A program made the translations under genes and the position numbers. Under the pieces are notes generated by a model. The model saw only the letters and a program-made list of their open reading frames with translations. It did no database searches and was not told the DNA's origin. A stretch of DNA of 64,000 nt from Phytophthora colocasiae (lineage: Eukaryota; Oomycota; Peronosporomycetes; Peronosporales; Peronosporaceae), in the NCBI GenBank assembly GCA_018806915.1, contig JAGKQI010000061.1:1-64000 (forward strand). The letters are read 5' to 3'. Below, piece by piece: positions 13,859-25,821 of the stretch; the stretch's first letter is position 1, and each line of letters begins with the position of its first letter.

Positions 13859-14298
13859 ATTTTGCTTTTCCGTCCTGCCAGCTCAGTTGAGCTCAGCTTA
13901 GCTCAGCTCCGTTCTGCTCTGCCCAGACCAGCCCAGACCCGTTCAGACCCGCTCAGACCTGTTACTCGCCTCACGTTTGCAGTCCTTATGCTCGTTTTGG
14001 TGCCAGTCACCGCAATTCGAGTTTGCGCGGTGGTCACGCGCCGCCTTAGTCTGTGTTGGCAGTCAGCAGTCAGCAGTCAAGAGTCAAGAGTCAGCGTGAC
14101 CGAGTGGGGAGTCCACAAGTGGAATGTGAGTCTGCGTCGAGTCCACGAATGGAACGTGAGTGTGTGTCGAGTCCACATACGTTCTGAGTGTGTCCATGTG
14201 CGCGATGCGAGAAGGGTGGCAGTGGTTTGTTTTTGTTGTCGTGGTGGTTTTGCGTGTGCGATGGTTTGCGTGTATGATCGTTCGCGTGTTGGTGTGGG

Positions 14299-14332
<34 letters not shown>

Positions 14333-14394
14333 GTGTGCGTTGGTATGTGTTGTTGTGCGTGCATTGGTGTGGTGTGTTGATATGAATAGGGTGC

Positions 14395-14466
14395 TCCCAA
14401 ATAGTCTAGGCGGTTAGGATACGTGGCTTTCACCCACGCGACCCGGGTTCGAGTCCCGGTTTGGGA
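14395..14466 (+). tRNA. tRNA-Glu(TTC), array copy 3
   Basis: Intact. Next copy 690 bp on. Its spacer minisatellite is irregular (14,668-14,775: mixed GTCGGCA, GTCACCGCA, GTCAACA, GTCAAA variants), unlike any other unit, and may preserve an older state. Confidence 0.96.
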
Positions 14467-14984
14467 ATTTTGCTTTTCCGTCCTGCCAGCTCAGTTGAGC
14501 TCAGCTTAGCTCAGCTCCGTTCTGCTCTGCCCAGACCAGCCCAGACCCGTTCAGACCTGCTCAGACCTGTTACTCGCCTCACGTTTGCAGTCCATATGCT
14601 CGTTTTGGTTCCAGTCACCGCAATTCGAGTTTGCGCGGTGGTCACGCGCCCCCATTGGTCTGTGTTGGCGGTCGGCAGTCACCGCAGTCAACAGTCGGCA
14701 GTCAGCAGTCAGCAGTCAGCCAGAGTCAAAGTCAAGAGTCAAAGTCCAGTCAGCAGTCAGCAGTCAAGAGTCAGCGTGAGCGAGTGGGGGAGTCCACAAG
14801 TGGAATGTGAGTCTGCGTCGAGTCCACGAATGGAACGTGAGTGTGTGTCGAGTCCACATACGTTCTGAGTGTGTGTCCATGTGCGCGATGCGAGAAGGGT
14901 GGCAGTGGTTTGTTTTTTGTTGTCGTGGTGGTTTTGCGTGTGTGCGATGGTTTGCGTGTATGATCGTTCGCGTGTTGGTGTGGG

Positions 14985-15018
<34 letters not shown>

Positions 15019-15084
15019 GTGTGTGTGCGTTGGTATGTGTTGTTGTGCGTGCATTGGTGTGGTGTGTTGATATGAATAGGGTGC

Positions 15085-15156
15085 TCCCAAATAGTCTAGG
15101 CGGTTAGGATACGTGGCTTTCACCCACGCGACCCGGGTTCGAGTCCCGGTTTGGGA
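15085..15156 (+). tRNA. tRNA-Glu(TTC), array copy 4
   Basis: Intact. Next copy 629 bp on; short minisatellite (2+2), long uninterrupted (GTT)n. Confidence 0.96.
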
Positions 15157-15603
15157 ATTTTGCTTTTCCGTCCTGCCAGCTCAGTTGAGCTCAGCTTAGC
15201 TCAGCTCCGTTCTGCTCTGCCCAGACCAGCCCAGACCCGTTCAGACCCGCTCAGACCAGTTACTCGCCTCACGTTTGCAGTCCTTATGCTCGTTTTGGTG
15301 CCAGTCACCGCAATTCGAGTTTGCGCGGTGGTCACGCGCCGCCTTGGGTCTGTGTTGGCAGTCAGCAGTCAGCAGTCAAGAGTCAAGAGTCAGCGTGAGC
15401 GAGTGGGGGAGTCCACAAGTGGAATGTGAGTCTGCGTCAAGTCCACGAATGGAACGTGAGTGTGTGTCGAGTCCACATACGTTCTGAGTGTGTGTCCATG
15501 TGCGCGATGCGAGAAGGGTGGCAGTGGTTTGTTTTTTGTTGTCGTGGTGGTTTTGCGTGTGTGCGATGGTTTGCGTGTATGATCGTTCGCGTGTTGGTGT
15601 GGG

Positions 15604-15649
<46 letters not shown>

Positions 15650-15713
15650 GTGTGTGTGTTGGTATGTGTTGTTGTGCGTGCGTTGGTGTGGTGTGTTGAT
15701 ATGAATAGGGTGC

Positions 15714-15785
15714 TCCCAAATAGTCTAGGCGGTTAGGATACGTGGCTTTCACCCACGCGACCCGGGTTCGAGTCCCGGTTTGGGA
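15714..15785 (+). tRNA. tRNA-Glu(TTC), array copy 5
   Basis: Intact. Next copy 656 bp on. The spacer lacks about 46 bp of the C-rich block (AGCTTAGCTC joins directly to CTCAGACC), a deletion shared only with unit 10; long minisatellite (7+7). Confidence 0.96.
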
Positions 15786-16269
15786 ATTTTGCTTTTCCGT
15801 CCTGCCAGCTCAGTTGAGCTCAGCTTAGCTCCTCAGACCAGTTACTCGCCTCACGTTTGCAGTCCTTATGCTCGTTTTGGTGCCAGTCACCGCAATTCGA
15901 GTTTGCGCGGTGGTCACGCGCCGCCTTGGGTCTGTGTTGGCAGTCAGCAGTCAGCAGTCAGCAGTCAGCAGTCAGCAGTCAGCAGTCAGCAGTCAAGAGT
16001 CAAGAGTCAAGAGTCAAGAGTCAAGAGTCAAGAGTCAAGAGTCAGCAGTCAAGAGTCAGCGTGAGCGAGTGGGGGAGTCCACAAGTGGAATGTGAGTCTG
16101 CGTCGAGTCCACGAATGGAACGTGAGTGTGTGTCGAGTCCACATACGTTCTGAGTGTGTGTCCATGTGCGCGATGCGAGAAGGGTGGCAGTGGTTTGTTT
16201 TTTGTTGTCGTGGTGGTTTTGCGTGTGTGCGATGGTTTGCGTGTATGATCGTTCGCGTGTTGGTGTGGG

Positions 16270-16303
<34 letters not shown>

Positions 16304-16369
16304 GTGTGTGTGCGTTGGTATGTGTTGTTGTGCGTGCGTTGGTGTGGTGTGTTGATATGAATAGGGTGC

Positions 16370-16441
16370 TCCCAAATAGTCTAGGCGGTTAGGATACGTG
16401 GCTTTCACCCACGCGACCCGGGTTCGAGTCCCGGTTTGGGA
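16370..16441 (+). tRNA. tRNA-Glu(TTC), array copy 6
   Basis: Intact. Next copy 659 bp on. The following spacer reads TGTCCGCGTGGCGCGATG where others read TGTGTCCATGTGCGCGATG. Confidence 0.96.
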
Positions 16442-16922
16442 ATTTTGCTTTTCCGTCCTGCCAGCTCAGTTGAGCTCAGCTTAGCTCAGCTCTGTTCTGC
16501 TCTGCCCAGACCAGCCCAGACCCGTTCAGACCCGCTCAGACCAGTTACTCGCCTCACGTTTGCAGTCCTTATGCTCGTTTTGGTGCCAGTCACCGCAATT
16601 CGAGTTTGCGCGGTGGTCACGCGCCGCCTTGGGTCTGTGTTGGCAGTCAGCAGTCAGCAGTCAGCAGTCAAGAGTCAGCAGTCAAGAGTCAAGAGTCAAG
16701 AGTCAAGAGTCAGCGTGAGCGAGTGGGGGAGTCCACAAGTGGAATGTGAGTCTGCGTCGAGTCCACGAATGGAACGTGAGTGTGTGTCGAGTCCACATAC
16801 GTTCTGAGTGTGTCCGCGTGGCGCGATGCGAGAAGGGTGGCAGTGGTTTGTTTTTTGTTGTCGTGGTGGTTTTGCGTGTGTGCGATGGTTTGCGTGTATG
16901 ATCGTTCGCGTGTTGGTGTGGG

Positions 16923-16962
<40 letters not shown>

Positions 16963-17028
16963 GTGTGTGTGCGTTGGTATGTGTTGTTGTGCGTGCGTTG
17001 GTGTGGTGTGTTGATATGAATAGGGTGC

Positions 17029-17100
17029 TCCCAAATAGTCTAGGCGGTTAGGATACGTGGCTTTCACCCACGCGACCCGGGTTCGAGTCCCGATTTGGGA
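17029..17100 (+). tRNA. tRNA-Glu(TTC), array copy 7, T-stem variant
   Basis: One base change in the T stem (CCCGG to CCCGA, base 65) leaves a C-A mismatch at pair 49-65. The rest is normal, so it may still be made. The spacer has CTCAATTGAGC and a GTCAAGG minisatellite variant shared with unit 12. Next copy 703 bp on. Confidence 0.9.
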
Positions 17101-17624
17101 ATTTTGCTTTTCCGTTCTGCCAGCTCAATTGAGCTCAGCTTAGCTCAGCTCTGTTCTGCTCTGCCCAGACCAGCCCAGACCCGTTCAGACCCGCTCAGAC
17201 CAGTTACTCGCCTCACGTTTGCAGTCCTTATGCTCGTTTTGGTGCCAGTCACCGCAATTCGAGTTTGCGCGGTGGTCACGCGCCGCCTTGGGTCTGTGTT
17301 GGCAGTCAGCAGTCAGCAGTCAGCAGTCAGCAGTCAGCAGTCAGCAGTCAGCAGTCAAGAGTCAAGAGTCAAGAGTCAAGAGTCAAGAGTCAAGGGTCAG
17401 CAGTCAAGAGTCAGCGTGAGCGAGTGGGGGAGTCCACAAGTGGAATGTGAGTCTGCGTCGAGTCCACGAATGGAACGTGAGTGTGTGTCGAGTCCACATA
17501 CGTTCTGAGTGTGTGTCCATGTGCGCGATGCGAGAAGGGTGGCAGTGGTTTGTTTTTTGTTGTCGTGGTGGTTTTGCGTGTGTGCGATGGTTTGCGTGTA
17601 TGATCGTTCGCGTGTTGGTGTGGG

Positions 17625-17667
<43 letters not shown>

Positions 17668-17731
17668 GTGTGTGCGTTGGTATGTGTTGTTGTGCGTGCG
17701 TTGGTGTGGTGTGTTGATATGAATAGGGTGC

Positions 17732-17803
17732 TCCCAAATAGTCTAGGCGGTTAGGATACGTGGCTTTCACCCACGCGACCCGGGTTCGAGTCCCGGTTTG
17801 GGA
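17732..17803 (+). tRNA. tRNA-Glu(TTC), array copy 8
   Basis: Intact. The spacer repeats the CTCAATTGAGC variant of unit 7. Short minisatellite (3+1) identical in form to unit 13. Next copy 635 bp on. Confidence 0.96.
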
Positions 17804-18250
17804 ATTTTGCTTTTCCGTTCTGCCAGCTCAATTGAGCTCAGCTTAGCTCAGCTCTGTTCTGCTCTGCCCAGACCAGCCCAGACCCGTTCAGACCCGCTCA
17901 GACCAGTTACTCGCCTCACGTTTGCAGTCCTTATGCTCGTTTTGGTGCCAGTCACCGCAATTCGAGTTTGCGCGGTGGTCACGCGCCGCCTTGGGTCTGT
18001 GTTGGCAGTCAGCAGTCAGCAGTCAGCAGTCAAGAGTCAGCGTGAGCGAGTGGGGGAGTCCACAAGTGGAATGTGAGTCTGCGTCGAGTCCACGAATGGA
18101 ACGTGAGTGTGTGTCGAGTCCACATACGTTCTGAGTGTGTGTCCATGTGCGCGATGCGAGAAGGGTGGCAGTGGTTTGTTTTTTGTTGTCGTGGTGGTTT
18201 TGCGTGTGTGCGATGGTTTGCGTGTATGATCGTTCGCGTGTTGGTGTGGG

Positions 18251-18302
<52 letters not shown>

Positions 18303-18366
18303 GTGTGTGCGTTGGTATGTGTTGTTGTGCGTGCGTTGGTGTGGTGTGTTGATATGAATAGGGTGC

Positions 18367-18438
18367 TCCCAAATAGTCTAGGCGGTTAGGATACGTGGCT
18401 TTCACCCACGCGACCCGGGTTCGAGTCCCGGTTTGGGA
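18367..18438 (+). tRNA. tRNA-Glu(TTC), array copy 9
   Basis: Intact. Short minisatellite (3+2). Next copy 641 bp on. Confidence 0.96.
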
Positions 18439-18892
18439 ATTTTGCTTTTCCGTCCTGCCAGCTCAGTTGAGCTCAGCTTAGCTCAGCTCCGTTCTGCTCT
18501 GCCCAGACCAGCCCAGACCCGTTCAGACCCGCTCAGACCAGTTACTCGCCTCACGTTTGCAGTCCTTATGCTCGTTTTGGTGCCAGTCACCGCAATTCGA
18601 GTTTGCGCGGTGGTCACGCGCCGCCTTGGGTCTGTGTTGGCAGTCAGCAGTCAGCAGTCAGCAGTCAAGAGTCAAGAGTCAGCGTGAGCGAGTGGGGGAG
18701 TCCACAAGTGGAATGTGAGTCTGCGTCGAGTCCACGAATGGAACGTGAGTGTGTGTCGAGTCCACATACGTTCTGAGTGTGTGTCCATGTGCGCGATGCG
18801 AGAAGGGTGGCAGTGGTTTGTTTTTTGTTGTCGTGGTGGTTTTGCGTGTGTGCGATGGTTTGCGTGTATGATCGTTCGCGTGTTGGTGTGGG

Positions 18893-18941
<49 letters not shown>

Positions 18942-19007
18942 GTGTGTGTGCGTTGGTATGTGTTGTTGTGCGTGCGTTGGTGTGGTGTGTTGATATGAAT
19001 AGGGTGC

Positions 19008-19079
19008 TCCCAAATAGTCTAGGCGGTTAGGATACGTGGCTTTCACCCACGCGACCCGGGTTCGAGTCCCGGTTTGGGA
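19008..19079 (+). tRNA. tRNA-Glu(TTC), array copy 10
   Basis: Intact. The spacer carries the same ~46-bp deletion as unit 5 and a long minisatellite. Next locus (the damaged copy 11) is 683 bp on. Confidence 0.96.
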
Positions 19080-19577
19080 ATTTTGCTTTTCCGTCCTGCC
19101 AGCTCAGTTGAGCTCAGCTTAGCTCCTCAGACCAGTTACTCGCCTCACGTTTGCAGTCCTTATGCTCGTTTTGGTGCCAGTCACCGCAATTCGAGTTTGC
19201 GCGGTGGTCACGCGCCGCCTTGGGTCTGTGTTGGCAGTCAGCAGTCAGCAGTCAGCAGTCAGCAGTCAGCAGTCAGCAGTCAGCAGTCAGCAGTCAAGAG
19301 TCAAGAGTCAAGAGTCAAGAGTCAAGAGTCAAGAGTCAAGAGTCAAGAGTCAGCAGTCAAGAGTCAGCGTGAGCGAGTGGGGGAGTCCACAAGTGGAATG
19401 TGAGTCTGCGTCGAGTCCACGAATGGAACGTGAGTGTGTGTCGAGTCCACATACGTTCTGAGTGTGTGTCCATGTGCGCGATGCGAGAAGGGTGGCAGTG
19501 GTTTGTTTTTTGTTGTCGTGGTGGTTTTGCGTGTGTGCGATGGTTTGCGTGTATGATCGTTCGCGTGTTGGTGTGGG

Positions 19578-19626
<49 letters not shown>

Positions 19627-19690
19627 GTGTGTGCGTTGGTATGTGTTGGTGTGCGTGCGTTGGTGTGGTGAGTTGATATCAATACCGTGC

Positions 19691-19762
19691 GCCCATCCCT
19701 TCTAGGCGGTTAGGATACGTGGCTTTCACCCACGCGACCCGGGTTCGAGTCCCGGTTTGGGA
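19691..19762 (+). pseudogene. tRNA-Glu pseudogene, array copy 11
   Basis: The 3' 60 nt match the other copies, but the 5' end reads GCCCATCCCT in place of TCCCAAATAG. Acceptor pairs 1, 6 and 7 are lost and the start of the A box is altered. The changes continue upstream (GATATCAATACCGTGC for GATATGAATAGGGTGC), so about 12 substitutions cluster within ~35 bp while the rest of the unit is normal. Either a focal mutation or conversion event or a local sequence error. Next copy 708 bp on. Confidence 0.85.
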
Positions 19763-20286
19763 ATTTTGCTTTTCCGTCCTGCCAGCTCAGTTGAGCTCAG
19801 CTTAGCTCAGTCTGTTCTGCTCTGCCCAGACCCAGCCCAGACCCGTTCAGACCTGCTCAGACCAGTTACTCGCCTCACGTTTGCAGTCCTTATGCTCGTT
19901 TTGGTGCCAGTCACCGCAATTCGAGTTTGCGCGGTGGTCACGCGCCGCCTTGGGTCTGTGTTGGCAGTCAGCAGTCAGGCAGTCAGCAGTCAGCAGTCAG
20001 CAGTCAGCAGTCAAGAGTCAGAGTCAAGAGTCAGAGTCAAGAGTCAAGAGTCAAGAGTCAGCAGTCAAGAGTCAGCGTGAGCGAGTGGGGAGTCCACAAG
20101 TGGAATGTGAGTCTGCGTCGAGTCCACGAATGGAACGTGAGTGTGTGTCGAGTCCACATACGTTCTGAGTGTGTGTCCATGTGGCGCGATGCGAGAAGGG
20201 TGGCAGTGGTTTGTTTTTTGTTGTCGTGGTGGTTTTGCGTGTATTGCGATGGTTTGCGTGTATGATCGTTCGCGTGTTGGTGTGGG

Positions 20287-20332
<46 letters not shown>

Positions 20333-20398
20333 GTGTGTGTGCGTTGGTATGTGTTGTTGTGCGTGCGTTGGTGTGGTGTGTTGATATGAATAGGGTGC

Positions 20399-20470
20399 TC
20401 CCAAATAGTCTAGGCGGTTAGGATACGTGGCTTTCACCCACGCGACCCGGGTTCGAGTCCCGGTTTGGGA
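20399..20470 (+). tRNA. tRNA-Glu(TTC), array copy 12
   Basis: Intact. The spacer shares the GTCAAGG minisatellite variant with unit 7. A T-run in the G/T-rich part is lengthened to about ten T. Next copy 713 bp on. Confidence 0.96.
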
Positions 20471-20995
20471 ATTTTGCTTTTCCGTCCTGCCAGCTCAGTT
20501 GAGCTCAGCTTAGCTCAGCTCCGTTCTGCTCTGCCCAGACCAGCCCAGACCCGTTCAGACCCGCTCAGACCAGTTACTCGCCTCACGTTTGCAGTCCTTA
20601 TGCTCGTTTTGGTGCCAGTCACCGCAATTCGAGTTTGCGCGGTGGTCACGCGCCGCCTTGGGTCTGTGTTGGCAGTCAGCAGTCAGCAGTCAGCAGTCAG
20701 CAGTCAGCAGTCAGCAGTCAGCAGTCAAGAGTCAAGAGTCAAGAGTCAAGAGTCAAGAGTCAAGGGTCAGCAGTCAAGAGTCAGCGTGAGCGAGTGGGGG
20801 AGTCCACAAGTGGAATGTGAGTCTGCGTCGAGTCCACGAATGGAACGTGAGTGTGTGTCGAGTCCACATACGTTCTGAGTGTGTGTCCATGTGCGCGATG
20901 CGAGAAGGGTGGCAGTGGTTTTTTTTTTTGTTGTCGTGGTGGTTTTGCGTGTGTGCGATGGTTTGCGTGTATGATCGTTCGCGTGTTGGTGTGGG

Positions 20996-21047
<52 letters not shown>

Positions 21048-21111
21048 GTGTGTGCGTTGGTATGTGTTGTTGTGCGTGCGTTGGTGTGGTGTGTTGATAT
21101 GAATAGGGTGC

Positions 21112-21183
21112 TCCCAAATAGTCTAGGCGGTTAGGATACGTGGCTTTCACCCACGCGACCCGGGTTCGAGTCCCGGTTTGGGA
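21112..21183 (+). tRNA. tRNA-Glu(TTC), array copy 13
   Basis: Intact. Short minisatellite (3+1) as in unit 8. Next copy 633 bp on. Confidence 0.96.
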
Positions 21184-21629
21184 ATTTTGCTTTTCCGTCC
21201 TGCCAGCTCAGTTGAGCTCAGCTTAGCTCAGCTCCGTTCTGCTCTGCCCAGACCAGCCCAGACCCGTTCAGACCCGCTCAGACCAGTTACTCGCCTCACG
21301 TTTGCAGTCCTTATGCTCGTTTTGGTGCCAGTCACCGCAATTCGAGTTTGCGCGGTGGTCACGCGCCGCCTTGGGTCTGTGTTGGCAGTCAGCAGTCAGC
21401 AGTCAGCAGTCAAGAGTCAGCGTGAGCGAGTGGGGGAGTCCACAAGTGGAATGTGAGTCTGCGTCGAGTCCACGAATGGAACGTGAGTGTGTGTCGAGTC
21501 CACATACGTTCTGAGTGTGTGTCCATGTGCGCGATGCGAGAAGGGTGGCAGTGGTTTGTTTTTGTTGTCGTGGTGGTTTTGCGTGTGTGCGATGGTTTGC
21601 GTGTATGATCGTTCGCGTGTTGGTGTGGG

Positions 21630-21678
<49 letters not shown>

Positions 21679-21744
21679 GTGTGTGTGCGTTGGTATGTGT
21701 TGTTGTGCGTGCGTTGGTGTGGTGTGTTGATATGAATAGGGTGC

Positions 21745-21816
21745 TCCCAAATAGTCTAGGCGGTTAGGATACGTGGCTTTCACCCACGCGACCCGGGTTC
21801 GAGTCCCGGTTTGGGA
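21745..21816 (+). tRNA. tRNA-Glu(TTC), array copy 14
   Basis: Intact. Shortest minisatellite form (2+1). Next copy 629 bp on. Confidence 0.96.
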
Positions 21817-22256
21817 ATTTTGCTTTTCCGTCCTGCCAGCTCAGTTGAGCTCAGCTTAGCTCAGCTCCGTTCTGCTCTGCCCAGACCAGCCCAGACCCGT
21901 TCAGACCCGCTCAGACCTGTTACTCGCCTCACGTTTGCAGTCCTTATGCTCGTTTTGGTGCCAGTCACCGCAATTCGAGTTTGCGCGGTGGTCACGCGCC
22001 GCCTTGGGTCTGTGTTGGCAGTCAGCAGTCAGCAGTCAAGAGTCAGCGTGAGCGAGTGGGGGAGTCCACAAGTGGAATGTGAGTCTGCGTCGAGTCCACG
22101 AATGGAACGTGAGTGTGTGTCGAGTCCACATACGTTCTGAGTGTGTGTCCATGTGCGCGATGCGAGAAGGGTGGCAGTGGTTTGTTTTTTGTTGTCGTGG
22201 TGGTTTTGCGTGTGTGCGATAGTTTGCGTGTATGATCGTTCGCGTGTTGGTGTGGG

Positions 22257-22305
<49 letters not shown>

Positions 22306-22373
22306 GTGTGTGTGTGCGTTGGTATGTGTTGTTGTGCGTGCGTTGGTGTGGTGTGTTGATATGAATAGGGTGC

Positions 22374-22445
22374 TCCCAAATAGTCTAGGCGGTTAGGATA
22401 CGTGGCTTTCACCCACGCGACCCGGGTTCGAGTCCCGGTTTGGGA
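22374..22445 (+). tRNA. tRNA-Glu(TTC), array copy 15
   Basis: Intact. Long minisatellite (8+7). Next copy 709 bp on. Confidence 0.96.
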
Positions 22446-22983
22446 ATTTTGCTTTTCCGTCCTGCCAGCTCAGTTGAGCTCAGCTTAGCTCAGCTCCGTT
22501 CTGCTCTGCCCAGACCAGCCCAGACCCGTTCAGACCCGCTCAGACCAGTTACTCGCCTCACGTTTGCAGTCCTTATGCTCGTTTTGGTGCCAGTCACCGC
22601 AATTCGAGTTTGCGCGGTGGTCACGCGCCGCCTTGGGTCTGTGTTGGCAGTCAGCAGTCAGCAGTCAGCAGTCAGCAGTCAGCAGTCAGCAGTCAGCAGT
22701 CAGCAGTCAAGAGTCAAGAGTCAAGAGTCAAGAGTCAAGAGTCAAGAGTCAAGAGTCAGCAGTCAAGAGTCAGCGTGAGCGAGTGGGGGAGTCCACAAGT
22801 GGAATGTGAGTCTGCGTCGAGTCCACGAATGGAACGTGAGTGTGTGTCGAGTCCACATACGTTCTGAGTGTGTGTCCATGTGCGCGATGCGAGAAGGGTG
22901 GCAGTGGTTTGTTTTTTGTTGTCGTGGTGGTTTTGCGTGTGTGCGATGGTTTGCGTGTATGATCGTTCGCGTGTTGGTGTGGG

Positions 22984-23020
<37 letters not shown>

Positions 23021-23082
23021 GTGTGCGTTTGTATGTGTTGTTGTGCGTGCGTTGGTGTGGTGTGTTGATATGAATAGGGTGC

Positions 23083-23154
23083 TCCCAAATAGTCTAGGCG
23101 GTTAGGATACGTGGCTTTCACCCACGCGACCCGGGTTCGAGTCCCGGTTTGGGA
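23083..23154 (+). tRNA. tRNA-Glu(TTC), array copy 16, proximal terminator deleted
   Basis: The tRNA body is intact, but the following ~20 bp with both TTTT runs are missing (GGGAATTTCCTCAG). The next run of four T is about 120 bp downstream, so a long 3' trailer or read-through is expected. Next copy 702 bp on. Confidence 0.94.
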
Positions 23155-23675
23155 ATTTCCTCAGTTGAGCTCAGTTTAGCTCAGCTCCGTTCTGCTCTGC
23201 TCTGCCCAGACCAGCCCAGACCCGTTCAGACCCGCTCAGACCAGTTACTCGCCTCACGTTTGCAGTCCTTATGCTCGTTTTGGTGCCAGTCACCGCAATT
23301 CGAGTTTGCGCGGTGGTCACGCGCCGCCTTGGGTCTGTGTTGGCAGTCAGCAGTCAGCAGTCAGCAGTCAGCAGTCAGCAGTCAGCAGTCAGCAGTCAAG
23401 AGTCAAGAGTCAAGAGTCAAGAGTCAAGAGTCAAGAGTCAAGAGTCAGCAGTCAAGAGTCAGCGTGAGCGAGTGGGGGAGTCCACAAGTGGAATGTGAGT
23501 CTGCGTCGAGTCCACGAATGGAACGTGAGTGTGTGTCGAGTCCACATACGTTCTGAGTGTGTGTCCATGTGCGCGATGCGAGAAGGGTGGCAGTGGTTTG
23601 TTTTTGTTGTCGTGGTGGTTTTGCGTGTGTGCGATGGTTTGCGTGTATGATCGTTCGAGTGTGGGTGTGGTGTGA

Positions 23676-23720
<45 letters not shown>

Positions 23721-23784
23721 GTGTGTGCGTTGGTATGTGTTGTTGTGCGTGCGTTGGTGTGGTGTGTTGATATGAATAGGGTGC

Positions 23785-23856
23785 TCCCAAATAGTCTAGG
23801 CGGTTAGGATACGTGGCTTTCACCCACGCGACCCGGGTTCGAGTCCCGGTTTGGGA
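23785..23856 (+). tRNA. tRNA-Glu(TTC), array copy 17
   Basis: Intact. Just upstream the unit is rearranged before its GTT tract (GTTCGAGTGTGGGTGTGGTGTGATG). Next copy 623 bp on with the shortest minisatellite form (2+1). Confidence 0.96.
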
Positions 23857-24295
23857 ATTTTGCTTTTCCGTCCTGCCAGCTCAGTTGAGCTCAGCTTAGC
23901 TCAGCTCCGTTCTGCTCTGCCCAGACCAGCCCAGACCCGTTCAGACCCGCTCAGACCAGTTACTCGCCTCACGTTTGCAGTCCTTATGCTCGTTTTGGTG
24001 CCAGTCACCGCAATTCGAGTTTGCGCGGTGGTCACGCGCCGCCTTGGGTCTGTGTTGGCAGTCAGCAGTCAGCAGTCAAGAGTCAGCGTGAGCGAGTGGG
24101 GGAGTCCACAAGTGGAATGTGAGTCTGCGTCGAGTCCACGAATGGAACGTGAGTGTGTGTCGAGTCCACATACGTTCTGAGTGTGTGTCCATGTGCGCGA
24201 TGCGAGAAGGGTGGCAGTGGTTTGTTTTTTGTTGTCGTGGTGGTTTTGCGTGTGTGCGATGGTTTGCGTGTATGATCGTTCGCGTGTTGGTGTGG

Positions 24296-24341
<46 letters not shown>

Positions 24342-24407
24342 GTGTGTGTGCGTTGGTATGTGTTGTTGTGCGTGCGTTGGTGTGGTGTGTTGATATGAAT
24401 AGGGTGC

Positions 24408-24479
24408 TCCCAAATAGTCTAGGCGGTTAGGATACGTGGCTTTCACCCACGCGACCCGGGTTCGAGTCCCGGTTTGGGA
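24408..24479 (+). tRNA. tRNA-Glu(TTC), array copy 18
   Basis: Intact. Next copy 709 bp on; the spacer lacks ~18 bp in the G/T-rich stretch (GTTTTGCGTGTATGATCG), as does unit 21. Confidence 0.96.
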
Positions 24480-24992
24480 ATTTTGCTTTTCCGTCCTGCC
24501 AGCTCAGTTGAGCTCAGCTTAGCTCAGCTCCGTTCTGCTCTGCCCAGACCAGCCCAGACCCGTTCAGACCCGCTCAGACCAGTTACTCGCCTCACGTTTG
24601 CAGTCCTTATGCTCGTTTTGGTGCCAGTCACCGCAATTCGAGTTTGCGCGGTGGTCACGCGCCGCCTTGGGTCTGTGTTGGCAGTCAGCAGTCAGCAGTC
24701 AGCAGTCAGCAGTCAGCAGTCAGCAGTCAGCAGTCAAGAGTCAAGAGTCAAGAGTCAAGAGTCAAGAGTCAAGAGTCAAGAGTCAGCAGTCAAGAGTCAG
24801 CGTGAGCGAGTGGGGGAGTCCACAAGTGGAATGTGAGTCTGCGTCGAGTCCACGAATGGAACGTGAGTGTGTGTCGAGTCCACATACGTTCTGAGTGTGT
24901 GTCCATGTGCGCGATGCGAGAAGGGTGGCAGTGGTTTGTTTTTTGTTGTCGTGGTGGTTTTGCGTGTATGATCGTTCGCGTGTTGGTGTGGG

Positions 24993-25050
<58 letters not shown>

Positions 25051-25116
25051 GTGTGTGTGCGTTGGTATGTGTTGTTGTGCGTGCGTTGGTGTGGTGTGTT
25101 GATATGAATAGGGTGC

Positions 25117-25188
25117 TCCCAAATAGTCTAGGCGGTTAGGATACGTGGCTTTCACCCACGCGACCCGGGTTCGAGTCCCGGTTTGGGA
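25117..25188 (+). tRNA. tRNA-Glu(TTC), array copy 19
   Basis: Intact. Preceded by one of the longest GTT tracts (about 19 repeats). Next copy 705 bp on. Confidence 0.96.
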
Positions 25189-25712
25189 ATTTTGCTTTTC
25201 CGTCCTGCCAGCTCAGTTGAGCTCAGCTTAGCTCAGCTCCGTTCTGCTCTGCCCAGACCAGCCCAGACCCGTTCAGACCCGCTCAGACCAGTTACTCGCC
25301 TCACGTTTGCAGTCCTTATGCTCGTTTTGGTGCCAGTCACCGCAATTCGAGTTTGCGCGGTGGTCACGCGCCGCCTTGGGTCTGTGTTGGCAGTCAGCAG
25401 TCAGCAGTCAGCAGTCAGCAGTCAGCAGTCAGCAGTCAGCAGTCAGCAGTCAAGAGTCAAGAGTCAAGAGTCAAGAGTCAAGAGTCAGCAGTCAAGAGTC
25501 AGCGTGAGCGAGTGGGGGAGTCCACAAGTGGAATGTGAGTCTGCGTCGAGTCCACGAATGGAACGTGAGTGTGTGTCGAGTCCACATACGTTCTGAGTGT
25601 GTGTCCATGTGCGCGATGCGAGAAGGGTGGCAGTGGTTTGTTTTTTGTTGTCGTGGTGGTTTTGCGTGTGTGCGATGGTTTGCGTGTATGATCGTTCGCG
25701 TGTTGGTGTGGG

Positions 25713-25755
<43 letters not shown>

Positions 25756-25821
25756 GTGTGTGTGCGTTGGTATGTGTTGTTGTGCGTGCGTTGGTGTGGT
25801 GTGTTGATATGAATAGGGTGC

